64,000 nt of DNA, from positions 1 through 64,000 of the forward strand of contig NZ_BKAJ01000030.1 in NCBI RefSeq assembly GCF_007992495.1. Reading direction: 5' to 3'. Within the stretch, counting starts at the first letter, position 1; each line of letters begins with the position of its first letter. Below the pieces are notes generated by a model, which saw only the letters and a list, made by a program, of their open reading frames with translations, had not been told where the DNA came from and did not search any database. A program made the translations under genes and the position numbers. Source of the stretch: Reyranella soli (lineage in GTDB: Bacteria; Pseudomonadota; Alphaproteobacteria; Reyranellales; Reyranellaceae). This document shows positions 12,589 through 21,089 of the stretch, piece by piece.

Positions 12589-14363
12589 GCGATAGGCCCT
12601 CCCCCCGGCATCCGGCTTCTGCGGTCGCCCAACAGGCCGAGCGCGAGATAGGCGGCGTAGGCCAACGCCAGGGCCGCGAACAGCAGCACGGCGACCACGG
12701 CAATCTGCGGGCTGATCTCCAGGCGGATGTCGTCCCACATGCGGATCGGCAGCGGCGTGGCGTTCGTTCCTGCCAGGAACAGACCGAACACGACATCGTC
12801 GAAGCCGATGATGAAGGCGAAGAGCAGTGCAGCAGCCAGGGTCGGCAGCAACAGCGGCAAGGTCACCGTGCGCAGTACGGTCACCGGCGTTGCCCCGAGG
12901 TTGGCCGCCGCCATCTCGAGGGAACGGTCGAAGCGCAGCAGGCCGGCGACGAAAAGCACAAAGACGTACGGCGCACCGATCAGCGCATAGGCGATGACGA
13001 AGGCGAGCGGCGTGCCGATCAGCTGCACGCGAGCCATGCTGAAGTACATCGCCAGCGCCACAATGACGTGCGGCACGATCAGGGGAGAGATCAGCAGCAG
13101 ATAGAGCGGCAGGCGTCCCATCATGGGCCGGCGCACGACGGCAAAGGCAGCGGGAATGCCGACGATGAGGCTCACCACGGCGCCGATGCCGGCTGCGCCA
13201 AGGCTGAAGCCCGCCGCGTCCAGCCATCGAGCGTTGGCAAGGAACGTCTTGAACCAGCGCAGCGAGTATCCCGGCGGTGGAAACGTCAGGTAGGGGCTGT
13301 CGCTGAAGGCCAGCGGAATGACCATCAGCAGCGGCACGATCAGGAAGAGCAACGCCAACACGGCCAGCACCGCGACGACCGGCCCGCCGACGATGCTCAG
13401 CATGCTGCCCAGAGCACGCAGCGGACCGGACAGCACCTCGATCGCCGCTTCCAAGGGCGCGGGCCAGGCGCGCAGGCCTCTGGCTGCCGTGGTGCGCCCG
13501 GAACGGCCGGTGCTCTCGATGCCCAGGCCCGCAGCGAAGCGTCGGCGCAAGGCCACGAAAAGCAACACGACGACCAGCAGCAGCACTGTCGCTTGTGCCG
13601 CCGCGCCGGCGAAGTCGGCCAAGGTCAGGACGCGCACGGTGATGCCCTGCGCCAGCATGTATTGCCCCGGGCCGCCCAGCAGCGCCGGCGTGACATAGAA
13701 TCCGAGGCAGGACAGGAAGACCAGCGTGCAGCCGCTCGCCACGCCGGGCAGGGAAAGCGGCAGGAAAATGTGCCAGAAGGCGCTTGCGGCCGTGCTGCCG
13801 AGGTTGCGGGCGGCAGCCAGCAGGGATCGGTCGATCCGGTGCATCGCCGCGTACAGCGGGAAGACCATCAGCGGCAGTTGCACATGGACCATGCCGATGT
13901 AGGTGCCGGTTTCGTTGAAGGCCAGCTTCAGGGGTTCGTCGACCAGGCCGCTCGCCAGCAACAGCTTGTTCACCACACCGTTGTTGGCGAGCAGGACGAC
14001 CCAGGCGTAGCTCCGGATCAGAATGCTGGTGACATACGGGACGGAAACCAGAAGCAGGAGGCCTGCCGCCCAGCGCGACGGCAGGCGGGCCAGGACATAG
14101 GCCAGCGGATAGGCGATGAGCAGGCAGATCAGCGTGACGACAAAAGAGAGCGTCAACGTCCGCCACAGGATGATCCGGAAGGCGCGCGATTCCAGCAACG
14201 CCGTGTGATTGGCGAAGGTGAAGTCTCCCTCGCGCTGGAAACTGTCAGCGACCAGGCCACCCAGCGGCAGCACGTAGGCCGCCAGGAAGAGCACGAGGAT
14301 CGGCGCCAGCATGGCCGCCGTGCCGAGAACCGGACGGCGGCCTGCTGCCATGGTCTGCGCCAC
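12585..14363 (-). CDS. Fused ABC transporter permease (PotB-PotC type)
   Basis: A 592-residue inner-membrane protein made of two MetI-type permease domains joined in one chain. The first covers about residues 15-280 with an EAA-like loop (AARNLGSTAASAFWHI). The second covers about 340-585 with its own loop (AAANLGATPVTVLRTV). Polyamine-type importers normally have two separate permeases, so one fused chain replaces the heterodimer. The start is GTG one base after the solute-binding gene's stop; an ATG four codons later is also possible. Its stop overlaps the M24 gene start (ATGA). Confidence 0.9.
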   Translation of the reverse strand: MAQTMAAGRRPVLGTAAMLAPILVLFLAAYVLPLGGLVADSFQREGDFTFANHTALLESRAFRIILWRTLTLSFVVTLICLLIAYPLAYVLARLPSRWAAGLLLLVSVPYVTSILIRSYAWVVLLANNGVVNKLLLASGLVDEPLKLAFNETGTYIGMVHVQLPLMVFPLYAAMHRIDRSLLAAARNLGSTAASAFWHIFLPLSLPGVASGCTLVFLSCLGFYVTPALLGGPGQYMLAQGITVRVLTLADFAGAAAQATVLLLVVVLLFVALRRRFAAGLGIESTGRSGRTTAARGLRAWPAPLEAAIEVLSGPLRALGSMLSIVGGPVVAVLAVLALLFLIVPLLMVIPLAFSDSPYLTFPPPGYSLRWFKTFLANARWLDAAGFSLGAAGIGAVVSLIVGIPAAFAVVRRPMMGRLPLYLLLISPLIVPHVIVALAMYFSMARVQLIGTPLAFVIAYALIGAPYVFVLFVAGLLRFDRSLEMAAANLGATPVTVLRTVTLPLLLPTLAAALLFAFIIGFDDVVFGLFLAGTNATPLPIRMWDDIRLEISPQIAVVAVLLFAALALAYAAYLALGLLGDRRSRMPGGGPIA

Positions 14364-14364
14364 G

Positions 14365-15483
14365 CTAGCGCGCCCCCGCGATCCACTTCTCCCATTCGGC
14401 GACGGCGTACTTGTTGTTGGGCATCTTGTCGGGCCGCGTCGCGTTCCAGAACTCGTAGTCCTGCACGAACTGGAGCTTGCGGGCTTCCGGTTGCGTCGGC
14501 AGCAGCTTGGCGCGCTCCGGCTTCAGGAAGTCGTAGGCCTTGGCATTGGGCGGCGCGTACAGGATGCGCTCGGCGAACTTGGCCTGGTTCTCCGGCCGCG
14601 ACGCAAAGGCGATGAACTTCTGGGCGTTGACGGTGTTCTTGGCGCCCTTGGGCAGCACCCAGTTGTCGTACTGGAGAATACCCTGGTTCCACGAGAAGCC
14701 GATCTTGGCGCCCTGCTCGTTGGCCGCCGAGACGCGGCCGTTCCACGCGCTGCCGGCGGCGATCTGCTTGTCGACGATGAGCTGAGGGCCCTCGGCGCCA
14801 CTGGCCCACCATTTCAGGATGTTGGGCTTGATCCTGTCGAGGCTCTTAAAGGCACGGTCCCAGTCCAGCGGGTAGAGATTGGCCGGCTCGACGCCGTCGG
14901 CCATCAGGGCGCACTCGAATGTTCCGCCGTCGCCGCCCCATGTGCCGGTCGGCAGCGATCGCGGGCCCGGGAATTTCTTGACGTCCCAGATGTCGGCCCA
15001 GCTCGCCGGACCGCCGGCGGCAAACTTCGCGCCGTCATAGGCGAGGACCAGCGAGTAGATGATGTGCGGCACGGAGAACTTGCCGGGCTTCACGGGGTCG
15101 AACCCGTCGAGATCGGCCGTTTCGAAGTAGCTGTAGTCGATCGGCAGCAGCATGTCCTCGCGCGCGAACGTCGCCGTGGTGCTGCCCGAGAGGATGGTGA
15201 CGTCGTAGCGCGGGGCGCCCGCCAGGATGCTGGCGCGCACCGCACCGGTGTCGGTGCGCGGCACGATGACCACCTTGATGCCGGTCTCCTTCTCGAAGGG
15301 CTCGAAATAGGCGATCCGCTTCGCCTCGCCCCATGATCCGCCGCCGTCATAGACGGCGACCGTCCCGGTCCCCTTGAGGTCCTTGGCCAGCGCCGGCGCT
15401 GGAAACAGGCTTCGGCTGACCGATATGCCGCCGGCGATCGTCATGGTCTGCAGGAGCAGACGTCGATTGATCCCAGTCTTCAT
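14365..15483 (-). CDS. Periplasmic solute-binding protein (PotD/F-like)
   Basis: A 372-residue extracellular solute-binding protein of the spermidine/putrescine-opine class (SBP_bac_8/PotD-like), the specificity component of the importer encoded downstream. The N-terminus (NRRLLLQT at about residues 6-13, then a hydrophobic stretch ending PAPALA) looks like a twin-arginine export signal. The start at MKTGINRR is preceded by GAGAAGGGG. First gene of the four-gene operon SBP-permease-M24-ATPase. The divergent Lrp regulator begins 127 bases away. Confidence 0.9.
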   Translation of the reverse strand: MKTGINRRLLLQTMTIAGGISVSRSLFPAPALAKDLKGTGTVAVYDGGGSWGEAKRIAYFEPFEKETGIKVVIVPRTDTGAVRASILAGAPRYDVTILSGSTTATFAREDMLLPIDYSYFETADLDGFDPVKPGKFSVPHIIYSLVLAYDGAKFAAGGPASWADIWDVKKFPGPRSLPTGTWGGDGGTFECALMADGVEPANLYPLDWDRAFKSLDRIKPNILKWWASGAEGPQLIVDKQIAAGSAWNGRVSAANEQGAKIGFSWNQGILQYDNWVLPKGAKNTVNAQKFIAFASRPENQAKFAERILYAPPNAKAYDFLKPERAKLLPTQPEARKLQFVQDYEFWNATRPDKMPNNKYAVAEWEKWIAGAR

Positions 15484-15610
15484 CGCCAATCCCCTTCTCC
15501 CGATGGCATTGTTCATCACTGTCCCTGAAGGTATTTTCGGCGCGCAGCCCTGCGATAAATGGGCAAATTCGGGTAGTCGGCGCGGAAATCGTGCATTTTG
15601 GGAGAGATGA

Positions 15611-16111
15611 GTGATCAGTCCTCGGCGAAATCACAAATGGGACCGGTTCGACGTGGCCTTGCTGAATGCCGTCCAGGAGAACAACCAGTTCACCGCCGAG
15701 CAATTCGCCGAAAAGGTCGGATTGTCTTCTTCGGCTTGCCAGCGGCGACTGAAGCGACTGCGTGCCGAAGGAATGATCACCGCCGACGTCTCGCTGGTGT
15801 CGCCGCGCGCCACCGGCCCGCGCGTCACGCTGATCGTGCTGGTATCGGTCGAGCGCGAGCAGGCCGACCTGTTCGACAGCTTCAAGAAGGCGATGCGCAA
15901 CCACCCCGAAGTCACGCAATGCTACTACGTGACCGGCAGCGCCGACTTCATCCTGGTGGTCAATGTCGCTTCGATGGAGGAGTACGGCACGTTCGCCGAA
16001 CGCGCCTTCATCAACGACAGGAACGTCCGTGCCTTCCAGTCATACGCCTGCATGCAGCAGGTCAAGTTCACCACCAAGACGCCGATTGTCTGGCACGAGG
16101 ACGACGTCTAG
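15611..16111 (+). CDS. Lrp/AsnC-family transcriptional regulator
   Basis: A 166-residue regulator with an N-terminal winged helix-turn-helix (FTAEQFAEKVGLSSSACQRR) and a C-terminal RAM effector domain (VTGSADFILVVNV). Such proteins sense amino acids. It starts with GTG after GGAGAGA. It sits between the importer operon (divergent from it) and the hydrolase/ammonia-lyase operon (convergent with it). Ectoine-degradation clusters carry an AsnC/Lrp gene (DoeX/AsnC) in the same company, so it most likely controls both operons in response to a diamino-acid intermediate. Confidence 0.9.
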   Translation: MISPRRNHKWDRFDVALLNAVQENNQFTAEQFAEKVGLSSSACQRRLKRLRAEGMITADVSLVSPRATGPRVTLIVLVSVEREQADLFDSFKKAMRNHPEVTQCYYVTGSADFILVVNVASMEEYGTFAERAFINDRNVRAFQSYACMQQVKFTTKTPIVWHEDDV

Positions 16112-16118
16112 ACGGCGG

Positions 16119-17261
16119 TCACTTCGAAAAGAGCTTGCGCTCCATCTGCGTCAGCCGCTCGCAGCCTGTCTCGGTTACGAGGATCGTTTCGCTGAAGGCA
16201 AGGCCCTGTGCCGACACATAAGCGTGGAACACCATGCCGGCTTCGAACTGCCAGTCGGCGTTAGGCAGGAACGCGCGATAGAAGTTACTCGAGCGCACTG
16301 TCGACGCCGGATAGAAGCCCAGCGTATAGCCCGTGACGTTGTTGTAGACGGTGCGTAGGCCGGCATCGATGACGCCTTGCCGGCAGATCGCATCGATGTC
16401 GCAGCCCGTGGCCCCCGGCCGAATCGCGGCGAACTGACGGTCCTGCAGGTCGGCGAGCTTGGCGGCAGTTGCCTTCTGCTCGCCGGTCGGCGCGCCGAGG
16501 ACCGTCGAGCGCATCAGCCGCGAGGTATAGCCGCGGTACTTCGGCACGAGCTCAAGATGCAGGATATCGCCACGCTTCAGGGCGCGATTGTGAGCGAGCC
16601 CATGCAGGAAATTCTCTCCCGTGCCGGCCGTGATCGGGCCGACCAGGCCGTGGTCGGCGCCATGATTGAAGAAACCGGCCGAGACGAAGGCCTGCACGTC
16701 CCGCTCCGAAATCCCTTCCCTGGCCCACTCGATCGTCTCGCGCATCACCGTGTCGACGATGCCTGCCGCCTTGCGCTGATAGGCGATCTCAGCGGCCGAC
16801 TTGACCAGGGTCGAGCGCATCAGCTCATCCGACATGTCGATGAAGCGCGCCTTCGGCAGCAGCGCCTTGAAGGCGTCGTGGCGTGCGACGGTCAAGGCGT
16901 AGGACTGCAGGTCGACGGCGATCGTGCTCTCGGCAAATCCCTTGCGCCGCAGGAAGTCGGCAACGATGGCGACCGGATCGTCCCAGTCGCGGAACGTCAC
17001 ATGTTCGGACAACCAGGAGAGTTCGAGGTACGGCGCCTCGTCGAGCTCGCGCAGGATCATCACCGGCTCGCCGCTCGCCGGCACGACCAGCGCACGGTAC
17101 ATGTTGAGCGACACCTCGTAGCCGCAGAAGTACGCCATGAACTCCCCGACATCGACGATCAGGGCGTCGGCGCCGCGCGCACGCATGCGCTGCTGGATGC
17201 GGCCAACCCGCGCCCGGAACTCCGCCTTCTCGAACGCCATTGCGCTGCCCCTGTCGCCCAT
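16119..17261 (-). CDS. Second M24-fold hydrolase, ectoine-hydrolase/creatinase-like
   Basis: A 380-residue paralogue of the protein at 11449-12588, with the same substituted active-site positions: LELVP...YTSRLMRS (Glu237, Arg248) and GYTLG (Tyr312). The start MGDRGSAM is supported by GGGAG/GAGG upstream and lies 4 bases after the deacylase stop. MAFEKAEF, seven codons in, is an alternative. It is the third gene of an operon with an ammonia-lyase and an aspartoacylase-type deacylase. Having two copies, one per operon, suggests different but related substrates. It is unlikely to be a dipeptidase because the metal site is missing. Confidence 0.8.
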   Translation of the reverse strand: MGDRGSAMAFEKAEFRARVGRIQQRMRARGADALIVDVGEFMAYFCGYEVSLNMYRALVVPASGEPVMILRELDEAPYLELSWLSEHVTFRDWDDPVAIVADFLRRKGFAESTIAVDLQSYALTVARHDAFKALLPKARFIDMSDELMRSTLVKSAAEIAYQRKAAGIVDTVMRETIEWAREGISERDVQAFVSAGFFNHGADHGLVGPITAGTGENFLHGLAHNRALKRGDILHLELVPKYRGYTSRLMRSTVLGAPTGEQKATAAKLADLQDRQFAAIRPGATGCDIDAICRQGVIDAGLRTVYNNVTGYTLGFYPASTVRSSNFYRAFLPNADWQFEAGMVFHAYVSAQGLAFSETILVTETGCERLTQMERKLFSK

Positions 17262-17265
17262 ATCC

Positions 17266-18234
17266 TCAACTCCCTCTGGCAACGGGCACGAACAGGCGAA
17301 ACGCCATCTGCCCGGTCTGAATCCACGAATGGCCGCGATAGCCGCCCACCACGCCATCGAACGGCGCGACAAGCTCGGCAAGCTCCCGGCCTTCGACGTC
17401 GACGATCACCGCCAGACGCTGCCCCTTGCTCACTGCCTGGTGCAGTTCCACGTCCCGCTGCAGCACGCCGGCCGCCGCCGCCATCACGTCGCTGTTCTGC
17501 CAGACCTTGGAGAACGACATCGCGGCAGCCCGCACCCGCTTCGGCACCATGCCGAGATATGCCATCACGTCTGCGATCCGTTCGAGATAGTAGTCGACAT
17601 TCCCAAGATGCAGCTCGCCGCGCCCGCCGACCTCGCCTTCGATCACGGGCACGCCGAGCCTGCCAAGCGCGGGCAGCAGGTAACCTTCCGTTTCCGGCGC
17701 GAAGGCAATGAGGTTGGCAAACCCGGCAGCCGCCGCTGCAGCATGGGATCGTCGGCCGGTGTCCGTGTCGGCATCGAGGAACTCGAGATACCAGGCCAGC
17801 CGCGTCACTGCGCCGCCGCCGTGCAGCGTGAAGATCAGGTCCATGTGGCGCAGAACGGCTTCAGTGAGCGTGTGTGCGAGGCGCTCGGACACGCCGCCGT
17901 CGACCTTGCCTGGAAACACGCGGTTGAGGTCGACATTGTCGATCGCCGTTGGCCGCTGGCCCGCAGCGAATGAGCTCGGATTGGCGACCGGAATCACGAT
18001 CAGGGTGCCGTCGAGTGCGTCGGGCATCTGTTCCGCGGCCAGCCGCTGCGCCGCGCGAATGCCGTCATACTCGTCGCCATGCACGCCGCCCACGACGGCA
18101 AGGCATGGCCGGGGCTTGCGCCCACGCAAGATATGCACCGGAACTTCGATGGGCGGCTGCGCCGGACCGGCGTCGACTCGCAGCACGATGCGGTGACGGC
18201 CGGTCTTCAGCCTCTCCAGATCGATCGGCGTCAC
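17266..18234 (-). CDS. Succinylglutamate desuccinylase/aspartoacylase-family deacylase
   Basis: A 322-residue zinc carboxypeptidase-fold amidohydrolase. Zinc ligands His52 and Glu55 are in GGVHGDEYDG and His138 in LHGGG; the conserved NVDLNR motif is at about 101-105; a general-base Glu is likely Glu201 in EVGG. Members remove acyl groups from amino acids. DoeB/EutE, which deacetylates N-acetyl-diaminobutyrate in ectoine breakdown, belongs here. GTG start, overlapping the ammonia-lyase stop by GTGA. Inferred job: release a free diamino acid from an acylated intermediate made by the M24 enzyme. Confidence 0.88.
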   Translation of the reverse strand: MTPIDLERLKTGRHRIVLRVDAGPAQPPIEVPVHILRGRKPRPCLAVVGGVHGDEYDGIRAAQRLAAEQMPDALDGTLIVIPVANPSSFAAGQRPTAIDNVDLNRVFPGKVDGGVSERLAHTLTEAVLRHMDLIFTLHGGGAVTRLAWYLEFLDADTDTGRRSHAAAAAAGFANLIAFAPETEGYLLPALGRLGVPVIEGEVGGRGELHLGNVDYYLERIADVMAYLGMVPKRVRAAAMSFSKVWQNSDVMAAAAGVLQRDVELHQAVSKGQRLAVIVDVEGRELAELVAPFDGVVGGYRGHSWIQTGQMAFRLFVPVARGS

Positions 18235-19379
18235 GGACGGCCTGCTCCCATCAGGCGCCGGTAGGCTGCCGCGTCGGTATCGCCTTCGGTGTTGATGATC
18301 AGCACGCGGCTTTGCCGGCCAAGCTCGAGAGCCCGGCAGGCTTCCTCGTTACTCCGAAGCGCCAGCAGGCCCGCCAAGCCGGCCGCGCCGGACGGTCCGG
18401 CGACGATGCGGGAATCGCCCTGCCCGCCCGCAGCCATCATGTGCATCGCCTCGACGACCAGATCGTCGCCGATCGCGATCGCCGCGGAAACGCCGGCGCC
18501 AACGATCTCGAGGGCGATCGGCGAGGGTTCGCCGCAGGCGAGGCCCGCCATCACGGTCTTCATCTCGCCTTCGATGCGGATGGGCCGGTTGGCCCTGAGG
18601 CTTGCCATCAGGCAGGCCGCATCGAGCGGCTCGACGAGGATGTAGCGTGTTGCCGCCAGCGGATAGGGTTCGCTGAGGTCGGCCAGCGCCGCCGCTGCCA
18701 TGCCGCCGACTCCGCCCTGCAGGAACACGTGGGTCGGCGGCGCCTCACCCGCCATCTGTTCGACGATCTCGCGCGTGAGCACGGTATAGCCCGCCATCAC
18801 CGAACGCGGAATCTCCTCGTAGCCCGCCCACGACGTGTCGGAGATCACGGTCCAGCCTTCGCGCTCGGCGTCGACGGCGCATTGGCGCACCGCGTCGTCA
18901 TAGGTACCGACGATCCTGCGGATCGAGGCGCCGTAGTTCGCGATGGCCTGCTCGCGCGCTTCGCTCACGCGCGCATGGAGATAGATGATGCACTGCGCTC
19001 CGAAGCGGCGTGCCGCCCAGGCGACGGAACGGCCGTGATTTCCCTCGGTGGCGCAGGCGACGACCAGACTTCCCCGCTTCGACCCGATCTGCTCGCGCAC
19101 GGCATAGGCGCCGCCCAGCGCCTTGAAGCTACCGAGCCCGAAACGGCTGCCTTCGTCCTTGCACCATAGATGGGCCACCTGCAAACGGCCGGCCAGCCCC
19201 GGCAGCGCGCGAAGCGGCGTCGGCGCATAGCCTTCCCATGACATGATCTCGCGCTGCGCGGCGCGCCGGCGCGACGTTGGCAAAATCGCTTCTGCCGTCT
19301 CCGCCAGTCTCTTCGCATCGGGATGCAGGCCCGTCAGCAATGCCGACGGTCGGTGTCGCGTGTGCGTCGTCGTTTCCAT
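18231..19379 (-). CDS. Diaminopropionate ammonia-lyase-like PLP enzyme
   Basis: A 382-residue fold-type II PLP enzyme. GYAPTPL and KDEGSRFGLGSFKALGG match the diaminopropionate ammonia-lyase signature, with PLP lysine at about residue 86; the family cleaves 2,3-diaminopropionate to pyruvate and two ammonia. The length agrees with the family (about 400). Threonine dehydratase-like EutB of hydroxyectoine clusters is the closest alternative but is shorter and lacks the RFGL...FKALGG segment. First gene of the operon lyase-deacylase-M24. The start METTTHTRH is chosen by protein similarity; no strong Shine-Dalgarno is visible. The 271 bases upstream hold no gene. Confidence 0.8.
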   Translation of the reverse strand: METTTHTRHRPSALLTGLHPDAKRLAETAEAILPTSRRRAAQREIMSWEGYAPTPLRALPGLAGRLQVAHLWCKDEGSRFGLGSFKALGGAYAVREQIGSKRGSLVVACATEGNHGRSVAWAARRFGAQCIIYLHARVSEAREQAIANYGASIRRIVGTYDDAVRQCAVDAEREGWTVISDTSWAGYEEIPRSVMAGYTVLTREIVEQMAGEAPPTHVFLQGGVGGMAAAALADLSEPYPLAATRYILVEPLDAACLMASLRANRPIRIEGEMKTVMAGLACGEPSPIALEIVGAGVSAAIAIGDDLVVEAMHMMAAGGQGDSRIVAGPSGAAGLAGLLALRSNEEACRALELGRQSRVLIINTEGDTDAAAYRRLMGAGRP

Positions 19380-19650
19380 CGCCGGCAGATTGGGAGCGCA
19401 TGCCTGCAGGTGGGCGGCGAATTGGCATCGGTTTTGCCGCATTTCAGCAAAAAACACCTTCCCCGCGCGGGAAATGTTCTCCGCCGCTGCCATCGAGCGC
19501 GGCGGGACGAAACAGATTGGGGCCGAAGTCCTCCATTTTCGTCATCCCGCGGCGCATCCGCGGGCAAATCCGGCGACGCGGCACGGCAAACGCCGAATAC
19601 GCGCGCACCGCTTCGCTAGCCTCCGCACGAACACGCGGGAGGTACGCAGC

Positions 19651-20286
19651 ATGCCGATATTCGACGCCAAAGACCTGACCGCAAGCGATGGTTACACCCT
19701 TCTGTCGGGAATCGTGGTGCCGCGGCCAATCGCCTGGGTCACATCGATGGACCCGGAGGGCCGGGTCAATGCCGCCCCCTTCAGCTGCTACACCTATGTG
19801 AGCAATCGCCCGCCCATGCTCGCCATCAACATGGGTCGCCGCGACGGCAAGCTGAAGGACACCGTGAACAACCTGCGCCGCCGCGGCACCTACGTGGTCA
19901 ATGTGGTGACCGAGGCGCTGCTCGAGGAGATGCACCAGAGCTCGTTCGATTATCCGCCGGATGTGAGCGAGGCAGAGGTACTCGGCCTGCAGCTGGCGCC
20001 GAGCCGGCTGATCGACGTGCCTCGCCTCGCTGACGTGCCCATCGCGCTCGAATGCCGGCTGCGCGAGATCCACGAATTCGGTGAGCAGCACAACGAGCTG
20101 GTCATCGGCGAGGTCCTGTCCTTCGTCATCGCGGACGAGTTGTTCAGCGACGGCAAGGTCGACTTCAGGAAATTCCGCCCGCCCGCCCGCATCGGCGGCC
20201 CCAACTATTCCCGCCTGGTCGACATCGTGAGCCTGAAGGAAGTCAGCAACAATGAGGTTGCGACCCTGGCGCCCCCAACTGTTTGA
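19651..20286 (+). CDS. Flavin reductase-like domain protein
   Basis: A 211-residue protein of the flavin-reductase-like/FMN-binding split-barrel family. VVPRPIAWVTSMDPEGRVNAAPFS is the typical N-terminal FMN-binding segment and ARIGGPNYSRL the C-terminal one. Such proteins reduce flavin with NAD(P)H or bind FMN as stand-alone oxidoreductases. GGGAGG eight bases before the ATG fixes the start. It lies apart from the diamino-acid operon upstream and convergent to the small membrane protein. No substrate can be given. Confidence 0.88.
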   Translation: MPIFDAKDLTASDGYTLLSGIVVPRPIAWVTSMDPEGRVNAAPFSCYTYVSNRPPMLAINMGRRDGKLKDTVNNLRRRGTYVVNVVTEALLEEMHQSSFDYPPDVSEAEVLGLQLAPSRLIDVPRLADVPIALECRLREIHEFGEQHNELVIGEVLSFVIADELFSDGKVDFRKFRPPARIGGPNYSRLVDIVSLKEVSNNEVATLAPPTV

Positions 20287-20295
20287 CCACTGACG

Positions 20296-20523
20296 TCAAC
20301 GGTTGAAAGGTGTTTCGTAGATCGAATCCCACGTCGCCTCGACCTTGGCGGCTGCCGAATGACGGCCAGGCTTGGCGACAACGACCCAGATGAAGGTCAA
20401 CAGGGCAAACACGGTGCCGGCAAGCGGCGCGTCGGCAACGACGGAAATGACGGCGAAGAATGCCAGGAGGCTGCCAATCAGCTGAAACATGGTCCCAGGG
20501 TCCCATCCGGGCGAGAGCAGCAC
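20296..20523 (-). CDS. Small two-TM membrane protein
   Basis: Up to 75 residues with two hydrophobic segments (GSLLAFFAVISVV and GTVFALLTFIWVVVA) and a polar C-terminus. A GTG start at 20523 is preceded by AGGAG at good distance (AGGAGAGGGCA); an internal ATG (MFQLIG, 20490) would give 64 residues but has no clear site. It is convergent with the flavin-reductase-like gene, 9 bases apart. No family recognised; it could be a housekeeping inner-membrane peptide. Confidence 0.55.
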   Translation of the reverse strand: MLLSPGWDPGTMFQLIGSLLAFFAVISVVADAPLAGTVFALLTFIWVVVAKPGRHSAAAKVEATWDSIYETPFNR

Positions 20524-20618
20524 TGCCCTCTCCTCATGAAATCCCTGTAAGCCGGCGCCGTATCTTCGCCGTATTGCGAGCCGGAAAAAATGTGTCGTCT
20601 GTGTCGCGAGAGGGTGCC

Positions 20619-21089
20619 TTATCCGTGTGCCGCCAGCGGCTTGCCGTCGTGCTCGACCGGCTTGGCGTCGATCAGCACGAACGCCACGACGCAGGGCGCA
20701 GTCGATCGGTTGACCCAGTTGTGGATGGTGCCGCGCTGCACCAGCACGTCGCCGGCGCGCAAGGTGACGACCTGGTTGTCGAGCTCCATGTCGATCTCGC
20801 CTGACAGCACCACCGCGTAGTCGATGGAGTCGGTGCGATGGTTGCGCGGCGTCACGCCCGGCGCATACTCGATCACGCGGAAGACCGTGCCGTTGGCGCG
20901 GGTCGTGCCGCTGATCTCCTTGGCCGTGTCTTTCAGGCTGTCGTTGTTGACCGGGAATCCCGCCGTCGACCAGATGTTAGCGATGGTCGCCCCCGGCCGG
21001 AACGAGACGACGTCGCGCGAGACCTCGTCGATGGCAACGACGGCCTTGCCCTTGTCGTCGTGACTCGTGACCACCCGCCTGATCTTCAT
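20619..21089 (-). CDS. Cupin-domain protein
   Basis: A 156-residue single-cupin protein. The first motif centres on PRNHRTDSIDYAVVLSGE and the second on GDVLVQRGTIHNW, giving His residues for a metal. It is similar in layout to cupins associated with aromatic or dicarboxylate metabolism, but no reaction can be named. Its ATG overlaps the stop of the CoA-transferase gene (ATGA), so the two are translated together and probably act in one pathway. Confidence 0.85.
   Translation of the reverse strand: MKIRRVVTSHDDKGKAVVAIDEVSRDVVSFRPGATIANIWSTAGFPVNNDSLKDTAKEISGTTRANGTVFRVIEYAPGVTPRNHRTDSIDYAVVLSGEIDMELDNQVVTLRAGDVLVQRGTIHNWVNRSTAPCVVAFVLIDAKPVEHDGKPLAAHG

Noticed and set aside
12582-14615. A 677-codon plus-strand frame rich in Gln and Arg opposite the permease gene.
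   Set aside because: Reverse complement of a membrane protein; composition is the mirror of Leu/Val/Ala codons. No start signal or family.
16119-17381. Start of the second M24 gene 40 codons upstream (17381).
   Set aside because: That extension overlaps the deacylase gene and has no similarity to the family, while GGGAG/GAGG supports the start at 17261.
10370-19379. Direct assignment of the island as the ectoine catabolic cluster (eutABCDE/doe).
   Set aside because: The PLP enzyme carries the diaminopropionate ammonia-lyase signature, doeC/doeD and eutA/eutC-like genes are missing, and the importer is of the PotABCD type. The similarity is kept as a hypothesis only.
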